Below are positions 1 through 5,783 of a stretch of 5,911 nt of DNA, one piece after another. Location: NCBI GenBank assembly GCA_900551505.1, contig URWK01000087.1, positions 1-5,911 on the forward strand, in the 5' to 3' direction. Under the pieces are notes generated by a model. It did not search any database. It was not told where the DNA came from and worked only from the letters and a program-made list of their open reading frames with translations. The first letter of the stretch is position 1; every line of letters starts with the position of its first letter. Both the position numbers and the translations under genes were made by a program. Origin of the DNA: an uncultured Ruminococcus sp. GTDB lineage: Bacteria > Bacillota > Clostridia > Oscillospirales > Ruminococcaceae.

Positions 1-240
1 ATAGAAAACCCGAAATTGAGAGATGACATAGAGATTAAGGCGGTTAATTCAACTGCTGTTGCCGATGAAAACGGTATTTCAGGAATGGCAAATATGGTTA
101 TGCTCGGGAAACTTATTTGTGATACCTGTATTTTTACACTGGATACTTTAAAAAAGGCTCTTGAAAAATGTGTGCCTGCTCAGAAAAAACATTTGATTGA
201 ATACAATCTTAAAGCCTTAAATCTTGGAATGACTCTCTGA
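1..240 (+). CDS. 2-oxoacid:ferredoxin oxidoreductase, gamma subunit (C-terminal fragment)
   Basis: This is the last 79 codons of a gene that begins before the window; the frame is open from base 1 and ends at TGA 238-240. Family knowledge: gamma subunits of pyruvate/2-oxoglutarate:ferredoxin oxidoreductases (PorG/KorC type) work with alpha and beta subunits to turn 2-oxoacids into acyl-CoA, CO2 and reduced ferredoxin in the cytoplasm of anaerobes. What is visible is the typical C-terminal pattern: a short beta strand 'IKAVNSTAVAD', then 'GMANMVMLGKLI', a helix ending 'ALEKCVP', and a final 'EYNLKALNLG'. The ANMVMLG segment is the strongest cue. The TTG at 16-18 is an internal Leu codon, not a start. 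The substrate (pyruvate, 2-oxoglutarate, branched-chain or aryl 2-oxoacid) cannot be told from this fragment; a KorC-like protein is my preference. Its stop codon lies at the edge of a putative terminator stem. Confidence 0.82.
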   Translation: MENPKLRDDIEIKAVNSTAVADENGISGMANMVMLGKLICDTCIFTLDTLKKALEKCVPAQKKHLIEYNLKALNLGMTL

Positions 241-296
241 GGCGGAAAATCGGGGGGGGGCCCCCCCCAAAAAATTTTTGTGGGGGGGGCCGCCTC
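239..296. terminator. Putative bidirectional terminator stem with corrupted interior
   Basis: GAGGCGG (239-245) and CCGCCTC (290-296) form a perfect 7-bp inverted repeat placed exactly between two convergent genes, starting inside the stop codon of the upstream gene. This is where a rho-independent terminator serving both strands is expected. The interior is not a normal terminator loop: it has 9 G followed by 8 C (252-268), then A6T5, then 8 G (282-289). I infer a real terminator stem whose loop was misread or misassembled. No clear T-tract follows the stem on either strand, which lowers confidence. Confidence 0.5.
251..289. other. G/C homopolymer block, probable artefact
   Basis: Nine G, eight C, an A6T5 stretch and eight more G sit in an otherwise AT-rich region. 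The G9C8 part is self-complementary, and C8 (261-268) can also pair with G8 (282-289). Such stacked homopolymers are rare in low-GC genomes and resemble polymerase slippage or basecalling failure at a strong hairpin. A similar block occurs near the other end of the window (5806-5845), also just after a gene where a terminator would lie, which supports a technical cause. Confidence 0.6.
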
Positions 297-338
297 GATA
301 AACGTATCTTAAAACTGTATGAAAGCCTGTTCTATGGG

Positions 339-359
339 ACTTCGCAAGACTTCCGCAAG
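339..359. repeat. Short imperfect tandem repeat in the convergent intergenic region
   Basis: ACTTCGCAAG (339-348) is followed directly by ACTTCCGCAAG (349-359), two copies differing by one inserted C. It lies in the 145-bp non-coding gap between the oxidoreductase fragment and the lipoprotein gene, within the predicted 3' untranslated region of the minus-strand transcript. No function is evident and it may be chance. Confidence 0.45.
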
Positions 360-385
360 TTCTTTGTTTTGTGTTCGGAAAATTT

Positions 386-865
386 TTATTTAAGGCATCC
401 TTCAAGTGCCGATTCTGCGGTGTCATTATCTTTGCTGACAATCAGATATACATAATTTCCCTTTGTCTTGACTTCACTCGCACAAAGTTTGTCATATTCT
501 TCCGCAACATAGCCGTCAAAGTCTTTCTTTCTCTTTTCCAGTCTGCTGTTAAGGGCGGTTTCAATATCATCAACGGTATCCTTTGAAGATGCATGGAAAA
601 CGGCTACTTCATCGGCTTCACCTGCTGAACCTGCGATAGTTGCACCGAAATCAGAATACCAGCCCTCCTGAACATCATAATAATAAGTGAGTCTGTCTGC
701 TGTAACTTCCTGCATTTCAGGGAATGATACTCCGCTTGAAATAACTGCCGTCATAATATCCTTTGAAGCCACATCGTCAGGCATTGAACCTCCGCAAGCT
801 GTAAGCATACACAATGACATTGCAAATGCTGAAATTATCCCCAAACCCTTTATTTTCTTGGTCAT
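386..865 (-). CDS. DUF4358-like secreted lipoprotein
   Basis: A 159-residue protein with a lipoprotein signal peptide: MTKKIK basic start, hydrophobic core about residues 7-20, and lipobox LTAC-G with Cys24 as the lipidation site. It should therefore be anchored to the outer face of the membrane. The mature part (about 36-145) resembles DUF4358: a helix, a 'TADRLTYYYDV' segment, 'EADEVAVFHA', a long charged helix 'LNSRLEKRKKDF', then 'GYVAEEYDKL' and a closing 'KGNYVYLIVSKDN' strand. The biochemical role of this family is unknown to me. A ribosome binding site AAGGAA (875-880, read on the minus strand) sits about nine bases before ATG. It lies 35 bp downstream of the SGNH hydrolase gene on the same strand and is probably co-transcribed from the promoter at 1969-1997. 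The shared extracytoplasmic location suggests linked envelope or surface-polymer work, which is inference. Family assignment is from memory of the pattern. Confidence 0.78.
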   Translation of the reverse strand: MTKKIKGLGIISAFAMSLCMLTACGGSMPDDVASKDIMTAVISSGVSFPEMQEVTADRLTYYYDVQEGWYSDFGATIAGSAGEADEVAVFHASSKDTVDDIETALNSRLEKRKKDFDGYVAEEYDKLCASEVKTKGNYVYLIVSKDNDTAESALEGCLK

Positions 866-900
866 ACTCTCTTTTTCCTTTCTTTCTTTTGTTATATATT

Positions 901-1875
901 TTACTGTACGGTTGTAGTTTCCGCAACAGTCGTTGTCACTGTCTGTTCACTGCCGTCTGAAACAGTATGTGAAAGAACATAATTGAGCAATATGTTATAT
1001 GTCGCTTTCTGGAAGTGCATACCGTCAGTAGCTGCATCTTCTTCAGGAAGTTTTCCGTCTGAACCTTTAAGTGCCGAATTTATGTCAACATAATTTACCC
1101 CCTTAGTATTCGCAAGGTCAAGTAATGCAAGATTATACTTGTCAATTTCAGAGTTAAGAATTGCATTATCTCCTGCAACTTCTCTGCCTGCCGTTACCGG
1201 AGGAATACTGAGAATATATATTGTCGCATTCGGAAGTGTTGCGTGGATTTCGTCAATGAATGCACTGTACTTTTCAATCATAACGTCATTTGAAAGCCAT
1301 GCTATTCCGTTACTGCCAAGCATTATATACACATTCTGAGGCTGAGCGGCTGCAAGTGCATCTATAATTTTCATATTTCCGTAAGTTGTATCTATAGTAT
1401 CCGTATCTATTTTTGAAATATTCATGCCTATACTTGCAATAACATTCGGTTCGGGTACAAGTGCATATGACGCAAGACCGACAGTAATTGAATCGCCTAC
1501 GAATGCACAAGTCGAATAATAATCCGTGGTTTTCGGAGCAGATTCAGGTACAGGATTTGAAGTATTTCCCTGAACAGCTTGAATTGTAGTTACATCTGTT
1601 GTCCCGGAAATATCACTGCCTGCTGTTGTTTCTGAAACTGCCGTTGTATCGCCTGTCTGAGCCGTATCTTCAGTTCCGGTAGTGGTTTCACCTGTTCCCG
1701 TAGTTTCTGAAGTTGCTGAACTGTTGCTTGCTGTCTGTTCAAACTGTTTCGGATTATAGTCGGGACGGTTCGCCGAAACCATGTAGACCATAAAGAACAA
1801 GATGAACGAAAGCAGAAATATAAAAAATATCATTGTAATTTTAAATTTTGGTTTTCTTTTTCTTATAGTTGCCAT
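901..1875 (-). CDS. Membrane-anchored SGNH/GDSL-family hydrolase with Thr/Ser-rich stalk
   Basis: A 324-residue protein in four parts: a basic N-terminus (1-12), one transmembrane helix (about 13-34) that should place the rest outside the cell, a Thr/Ser/Gly-rich low-complexity stalk (about 48-117), and an SGNH hydrolase domain (about 120-303), followed by a short Thr-rich tail. The four family blocks are visible: GDS with nucleophile Ser129, Gly150 in 'ASIGMN', Asn189 in 'GSNG', and the catalytic Asp284/His287 pair in 'DGMH'. SGNH enzymes are esterases, lipases or deacetylases; an extracellular acyl-ester hydrolase or transferase acting on a wall or capsule polymer fits, but the substrate is not shown. 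There is no lipobox, so the helix is read as a signal anchor. GGAAG lies 10 bases before ATG on the minus strand. It is the first gene of a two-gene unit with the lipoprotein downstream and is driven by a strong predicted promoter. Confidence 0.88.
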   Translation of the reverse strand: MATIRKRKPKFKITMIFFIFLLSFILFFMVYMVSANRPDYNPKQFEQTASNSSATSETTGTGETTTGTEDTAQTGDTTAVSETTAGSDISGTTDVTTIQAVQGNTSNPVPESAPKTTDYYSTCAFVGDSITVGLASYALVPEPNVIASIGMNISKIDTDTIDTTYGNMKIIDALAAAQPQNVYIMLGSNGIAWLSNDVMIEKYSAFIDEIHATLPNATIYILSIPPVTAGREVAGDNAILNSEIDKYNLALLDLANTKGVNYVDINSALKGSDGKLPEEDAATDGMHFQKATYNILLNYVLSHTVSDGSEQTVTTTVAETTTVQ

Positions 1876-1960
1876 TGCGGAAATTCTTCCTTTCTTATAC
1901 GCTTCATTTTCCTATCTTTTTAAATTCATAAATATCTGTTTTTTAATTTTCAGCATACAT

Positions 1961-1972
1961 CAGTTTTTATTA
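1961..1972. repeat. 12-bp inverted repeat, left arm (candidate operator)
   Basis: CAGTTTTTATTA here is the exact reverse complement of TAATAAAAACTG at 2058-2069. This arm overlaps the -10 box and predicted start of the minus-strand promoter. The arm centres are 97 bp apart. The 10-bp string ATCAGTTTTT at 1959-1968 recurs at 2103-2112 in the asnB leader. Confidence 0.6.
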
Positions 1973-1997
1973 TATCTCATATAATATTTTTTTGCAA
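1969..1997 (-). promoter_or_regulatory. Predicted sigma-A promoter for the SGNH hydrolase-lipoprotein unit
   Basis: Read on the minus strand, TTGCAA (1992-1997) is the -35 element and TATAAT (1969-1974) is a perfect -10, with a 17-bp spacer (1975-1991). The predicted start of transcription is near 1962, giving a leader of roughly 87 nt before the ATG at 1875. Spacing and -10 match the housekeeping consensus exactly; the -35 matches TTGACA at four of six positions. Confidence 0.72.
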
Positions 1998-2049
1998 GGT
2001 TTTTTTCGCTATAATTTCGCTAAAACAAAAAATATAAATTTCTCTGTTG

Positions 2050-2078
2050 TTGCAAAGTAATAAAAACTGTAGTATAAT
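2050..2078 (+). promoter_or_regulatory. Predicted sigma-A promoter for the asnB operon
   Basis: TTGCAA (2050-2055) and TATAAT (2073-2078) are separated by 17 bp, the same two boxes and spacing as the divergent minus-strand promoter. The predicted start is near 2085, leaving a leader of about 67 nt before ATG 2152. This is too short for a classical T-box, so control, if any, is more likely by a DNA-binding regulator. Confidence 0.75.
2058..2069. repeat. 12-bp inverted repeat, right arm (candidate operator)
   Basis: TAATAAAAACTG lies wholly in the spacer between the -35 and -10 boxes of the asnB promoter and is the exact reverse complement of 1961-1972. A protein bound here would block RNA polymerase, so a repressor site is plausible. 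The sequence is AT-rich, so chance cannot be excluded. Confidence 0.6.
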
Positions 2079-2090
2079 ATATCGTAGGCT

Positions 2091-2120
2091 TGAAAAATCA
2101 TAATCAGTTTTTCATAATCA
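2091..2120 (+). promoter_or_regulatory. asnB leader: small hairpin plus 9-bp direct repeat
   Basis: TGAAAAA (2091-2097) can pair with TTTTTCA (2108-2114) around a 10-nt loop. TCATAATCA occurs twice, at 2098-2106 and 2112-2120, 14 bp apart. Both lie between the predicted transcription start and the ribosome binding site GGGAGG (2136-2141). The hairpin is AT-rich and weak, so a role in attenuation is doubtful; a binding site in DNA is equally possible. Confidence 0.35.
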
Positions 2121-2151
2121 CAAGTTAAGTTTTTTGGGAGGATAATATTTT

Positions 2152-3969
2152 ATGTGTGGATTTGTCGGTTTTACGAATTACATTGATAATTCAAACCTTG
2201 TTATCGGCAACATGATGGACAGGATTAAACACAGAGGCCCTGATTCCGAGGGGAAATACGTTGATGAAGATATTGCAATGGGTTTCCGCCGTCTTAGTAT
2301 CATTGACCTTGCACAAGGCAGTCAGCCTCTTTATAACGAGGATAATTCAAAGGTTCTTACCTTTAACGGTGAAATATACAACTTTCAGGAAATCAGAGAA
2401 ACTCTTATAAAAGCAGGTCATAAATTTACCACGCATACAGATTCAGAGGTTCTCCTCCATGGATACGAAGAATTTGGCACAGGCTTGTTAAATAAGCTCA
2501 GAGGAATGTTCGCATTCGTAATCTGGGATAAAAATAAAAAAGAACTTTTCGGAGCAAGGGACTTTTTCGGTATAAAGCCTCTTTATTATGCGAAAATGGG
2601 CAAAACTTTCATGTACGGTTCGGAAATCAAGAGTTTTCTTGCACATCCTGATTTCAAAAAGGAACTCAATGAAACAGCTCTTGAAAACTACCTTACATTC
2701 CAGTATTCGCCTACTACGGAAACTTTCTTCAAGAACGTTTATAAGCTTCCGCCTGCTCACTATTTTATTTACAAGGACGGAAAACTTGAAATAAAGCGTT
2801 ACTGGGAAGTTAAATTCGAGGCAGACGAAGAACCTGAACTTGATGACTGGGTAGAAAAGATTTCTGATATTTTCCATAACTCCGTTGAAGCCCACAAGAT
2901 AAGCGATGTGGAAGTAGGCTCTTTCCTTTCAAGCGGTGTAGATTCAAGTTATGTTGCCGCCGTTGCCAATGTCGACAAAACATTTACGGTAGGTTTCGGA
3001 AGTGACGAAAAATACAACGAAATCAGTTGGGCTAAGGAATTTTCCGAAGCTATCGGAAAAGAAAATTTCAGCAAGGTCATTTCGGCAGAAGAATATTGGG
3101 GCAATCTCGCAAAAATCCAGTACCATATGGACGAACCGCTTGCAGACCCTGCCGCAATAGCACTTTACTTTGTGTGTAACATCGCTTCAAAACAGCTTAA
3201 AGTTGTACTTTCGGGCGAAGGTGCAGATGAAATTTTCGGTGGTTACAATGTATATTCGGAACCTGACGGCACGGCTTACGACAAACTTCCGATGGGGCTT
3301 AAACGTGGAATCGGTCATATCTGCGAACACTTACCTGCTCAGAAAGGTGTAAACTTCTTTGTAAGAAAGGGCAAAACTCTTGAAGAATTGCTTAAAATAA
3401 CTACTTCCGCCCCTGACCCGACCGTTATCACCAAGCCTTTCTACGATAAGGTTAAGGATAAAGATGACGTAACAAAGATGCAATACCTTGATTTACACTT
3501 ATGGATGACAGGCGATATTCTCCTTAAAGCCGACAAGATGAGTATGGCTAATTCGCTTGAACTCCGTGTACCTTTCCTCGATAAAAAGGTTATGGAAGTT
3601 GCCGAAAAAATTCCACGCAGATACAGAGTTACTCACAGTGAAGTCACTGACGAACATACAAAGTACATTACAAAATACGCTATGCGTCTTGCAGCGAAAA
3701 AGGATACTCCTCCACAAACTGCAAAGACTGCCTCAAAGAAAAAGCTTGGTTTCCCTGTTCCGATTCGTGTATGGCTTAAAGAAGACAAATATTATGACTT
3801 CGTCAAGGAACGTTTCACAAGTCCGGTAGCCGACCATTTCTTTAATACCGAACTCCTTGTAAAACTGCTTGACGAACACAAAGAAGGCAAAAAGGATAAC
3901 AGCCGTAAAATCTGGACAGTGTTCATATTCCTCGTATGGTATAAGGTATATTTTGAAGATAAAATCTGA
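2152..3969 (+). CDS. asnB: Asparagine synthase (glutamine-hydrolysing)
   Basis: A 605-residue cytoplasmic enzyme that makes asparagine from aspartate, glutamine and ATP, releasing AMP, PPi and glutamate. The N-terminal class II glutamine amidotransferase domain (about 2-190) begins MCGFVGF, so Cys2 becomes the N-terminal nucleophile after Met removal. It also has Arg47, Asn72-Gly73-Glu74 and Asp97 for glutamine binding. The synthetase domain (about 235-595) has the ATP pyrophosphatase loop SSGVDSS (260-266), 'EPLADPAA' (328-335), 'SGEGADEIFGG' (354-364), 'KADKMSMANSLELRVPFLD' (459-477) and 'KKLGFPVPIR' (530-539). All expected active-site motifs are present and the length is normal, so it should be active. 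The start is fixed by Cys2 and by GGGAGG ten bases upstream. It is the first gene of an operon with the HD-domain gene 17 bp downstream. No leader riboswitch is seen. Confidence 0.95.
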   Translation: MCGFVGFTNYIDNSNLVIGNMMDRIKHRGPDSEGKYVDEDIAMGFRRLSIIDLAQGSQPLYNEDNSKVLTFNGEIYNFQEIRETLIKAGHKFTTHTDSEVLLHGYEEFGTGLLNKLRGMFAFVIWDKNKKELFGARDFFGIKPLYYAKMGKTFMYGSEIKSFLAHPDFKKELNETALENYLTFQYSPTTETFFKNVYKLPPAHYFIYKDGKLEIKRYWEVKFEADEEPELDDWVEKISDIFHNSVEAHKISDVEVGSFLSSGVDSSYVAAVANVDKTFTVGFGSDEKYNEISWAKEFSEAIGKENFSKVISAEEYWGNLAKIQYHMDEPLADPAAIALYFVCNIASKQLKVVLSGEGADEIFGGYNVYSEPDGTAYDKLPMGLKRGIGHICEHLPAQKGVNFFVRKGKTLEELLKITTSAPDPTVITKPFYDKVKDKDDVTKMQYLDLHLWMTGDILLKADKMSMANSLELRVPFLDKKVMEVAEKIPRRYRVTHSEVTDEHTKYITKYAMRLAAKKDTPPQTAKTASKKKLGFPVPIRVWLKEDKYYDFVKERFTSPVADHFFNTELLVKLLDEHKEGKKDNSRKIWTVFIFLVWYKVYFEDKI

Positions 3970-3986
3970 CACAGGAGAAATACAAA

Positions 3987-4655
3987 ATGGCAAGTTTGGT
4001 TACTTATGAATACATCAGAAGAAATCCCGACATAATAACATACATCAAAAGAGCAGATAAGGCTCTTGAAGCTCAAGGTTATACAGAACATTCTTTCGCC
4101 CATGTTGAGAAAGTCTCTCAGACTGCGGGAATGATTCTTACACAACTCGGATACCCTGAAAGAGCCATTGAACTCGCAAAAATAGCAGGCATGATGCATG
4201 ACATCGGCAATGTCATAAACCGCATTGACCATGCACAGAGCGGAGCGGTTATGGCATTCAGACTGCTCGACAATCTCAGTATGCCGGCAGATGAAATATG
4301 TTCAATTATTTCCGCAATAGGCAATCATGATGAATCAACCGCTCAACCTATTGATGCAATTTCCGCCGCACTGATTATCGCAGACAAAACAGACGTAAGA
4401 AGAAGCCGTGTAAGAAATACAGATTTTCTTACTTTCGATATACACGACCGTGTAAATTATGCGGTTGAAAAATCATTACTGTATTTCAATCCCGACAAGA
4501 CTTCAATTATTCTCAATCTTTCGATTGACACCAATATTTCGTCAGTTCTCGAATATTTTGAAATTTTTCTTCAGAGAATGTTGCTTTGCAAAAGAGCCTC
4601 ATTATTCCTTGGTTTAAAATTTGAAATGATAATCAACGGGTCTACCGTTCTTTAA
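3987..4655 (+). CDS. HD-domain phosphohydrolase-like protein, substrate unknown
   Basis: A 222-residue soluble protein with a HD metal-binding domain over about residues 33-160. The metal ligands are visible: His39 in 'HSFAHV', the His71-Asp72 pair in 'MMHDIGN', further candidates His82 and His114-Asp115 in 'GNHDE', and Asp133 in 'IIADKTDVRRSRVRN'. HD proteins usually hydrolyse phosphate esters or nucleotides using one or two metal ions; which substrate applies here cannot be read from the sequence. The basic ADKTDVRRSRVRN stretch after the last histidine is a good candidate for a phosphate- or nucleic-acid-contacting segment. It has no signal peptide or membrane helix. AGGAG (3973-3977) lies nine bases before ATG, and the gene starts 17 bp after asnB, so it is almost surely in the same transcript. 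It does not resemble the full RelA/SpoT or dGTPase architectures, being a stand-alone domain. Confidence 0.85.
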   Translation: MASLVTYEYIRRNPDIITYIKRADKALEAQGYTEHSFAHVEKVSQTAGMILTQLGYPERAIELAKIAGMMHDIGNVINRIDHAQSGAVMAFRLLDNLSMPADEICSIISAIGNHDESTAQPIDAISAALIIADKTDVRRSRVRNTDFLTFDIHDRVNYAVEKSLLYFNPDKTSIILNLSIDTNISSVLEYFEIFLQRMLLCKRASLFLGLKFEMIINGSTVL

Positions 4656-4693
4656 AATTTCAGATAATCATATAAAAAAGGGGATTAAAAAAA

Positions 4694-5779
4694 ATGAATT
4701 CACAGTATCAGCACCTTATTGACCTCAGTGATTATCCTGTTTCCTGGTGGAATAAAATTGTTGCACTTGGCCAGGATATAAAAAATCACCCGCAACGCTA
4801 CATAAAGGCTTGTTCCGGAAAAATTATGGCAACTCTTTTCTACGAGCCGTCAACCCGTACACAGATGTCTTTCCAGACTGCAATGATAAGACTTGGCGGA
4901 AGTATAATAGGTTTTGACAATCCGGCAACTTCATCAGTATCAAAGGGAGAAAGCCTGAAAGATACCACAAAAATTGTCAGCAATTACGCCGATATTCTTA
5001 TAATCCGTCACCCATTGCCGGGAGCTGCCAAAGCTGCCGCACTTACTTCCGACTGCCCTATAATCAATGCGGGAGATGGCGGACATTTGCATCCTACACA
5101 AACACTTACAGACCTGCTCACACTTACAGAAGAAAAAGGCAGACTTGACAATCTTACAATCGGGCTTTGCGGAGACCTCATAAACGGCAGAACTGTTCAT
5201 TCACTTTGCAAGGCACTTTCATGTTATCCGAACAATAAGTTTGTACTTATTTCCACCGATGAACTTAAACTTCCTTCATATGTAAAGGATATTCTTATTG
5301 CTCATGGCTGTGAATTTACTGAAACAAGCTCCCTTGATGATGTTATTGCCGAACTCGATGTACTTTACATGACAAGAGTACAACAGGAAAGATTTGCAAG
5401 CCGTGAAGAATATCTTGCCCTGAAAGATGCTTACATTCTCGACACAAAAAAAATGAAACACGCAAAACCTGACCTTGTTGTTATGCACCCATTGCCGAGA
5501 GTTGACGAAATCGAAGTTGCGGTTGACGATGACCCAAGGGCAATGTACTTCAAACAGGCAAAATACGGTATGTATGTCAGAATGGCTCTTATCATGACCA
5601 TGCTTGAAAACAATGAACCGTCCCAGCTTCTCTATGGCAAGACTTACAAGAACGTAAAATGCACAAACCCTAAGTGCATCACAAATCAGGAAGAATATTT
5701 GCCGAAAAGCTTCAGGGGAAACGGCACTACCGTTGAATGTGAATACTGTGACGAACGTGTACTTCTCGAATACAACTGA
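4694..5779 (+). CDS. pyrB: Aspartate carbamoyltransferase with C-terminal PyrI-like zinc ribbon
   Basis: A 361-residue enzyme of de novo pyrimidine synthesis that joins carbamoyl phosphate and aspartate to form N-carbamoyl-aspartate. The catalytic chain (about 1-310) has the carbamoyl-phosphate loop EPSTRT (51-56), the mobile loop with Ser80 and Lys84, Arg105-His106-Pro107, HPTQ (133-136), 'GRTVHSL' (165-171), Arg228 and Gln230 in 'TRVQQERF' for aspartate, and HPLPR (265-269). These fit aspartate rather than ornithine transcarbamoylase. Residues 321-356 add a segment absent from ordinary PyrB: Cys323-X4-Cys328-X20-Cys349-X2-Cys352, with 'CTNPKCIT' and 'CEYCDE', closely like the zinc domain of the separate regulatory chain PyrI (CX4C and CX2C). 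The nucleotide-binding half of PyrI is absent. The ribosome site AAGGGGA (4678-4684) is about nine bases before ATG. The gene lies 38 bp after the HD gene, with no clear promoter between. Confidence 0.94.
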   Translation: MNSQYQHLIDLSDYPVSWWNKIVALGQDIKNHPQRYIKACSGKIMATLFYEPSTRTQMSFQTAMIRLGGSIIGFDNPATSSVSKGESLKDTTKIVSNYADILIIRHPLPGAAKAAALTSDCPIINAGDGGHLHPTQTLTDLLTLTEEKGRLDNLTIGLCGDLINGRTVHSLCKALSCYPNNKFVLISTDELKLPSYVKDILIAHGCEFTETSSLDDVIAELDVLYMTRVQQERFASREEYLALKDAYILDTKKMKHAKPDLVVMHPLPRVDEIEVAVDDDPRAMYFKQAKYGMYVRMALIMTMLENNEPSQLLYGKTYKNVKCTNPKCITNQEEYLPKSFRGNGTTVECEYCDERVLLEYN

Positions 5780-5783
5780 TTTT

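Larger units (their letters stand above)
1876..2151. other. Divergent intergenic promoter region (276 bp)
   Basis: This very AT-rich gap separates the minus-strand SGNH hydrolase gene from asnB. It contains one promoter for each direction, a perfect 12-bp inverted repeat with one arm in each promoter, and a leader segment with a small hairpin and direct repeat. I see no convincing open reading frame, T-box or tRNA in it. The short plus-strand frame over 1802-1984 runs mostly antisense to the hydrolase start and is not supported. Confidence 0.85.

Noticed and set aside
217..441. 74-residue minus-strand frame across the convergent intergenic region
   Set aside because: It is built partly from the homopolymer block and overlaps the ends of both flanking genes out of frame; no ribosome site or family pattern.
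2010..2015. Extra TATAAT on the plus strand as a second asnB promoter
   Set aside because: There is only a T-run where the -35 should be at 17-bp spacing, and the nearest TTGCAA is 12 bp away, too close.
2085..2151. T-box or other amino-acid riboswitch controlling asnB
   Set aside because: The leader after the predicted start is only about 67 nt, has no T-box consensus sequence and no terminator with a T-tract, so there is no room or signal for one.
2488..2895. 135-residue minus-strand reading frame inside asnB
   Set aside because: It is wholly antisense to well-conserved asnB codons, gives a Phe/Arg/Val-rich protein of no recognisable family and has no independent context.
5654..5779. The PyrB zinc-ribbon tail as a frameshift or misassembly joining pyrB to pyrI
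   Set aside because: The frame is continuous, codon use is unchanged, the linker is short and natural, and the whole nucleotide-binding half of PyrI is cleanly absent, which a single base error could not produce.
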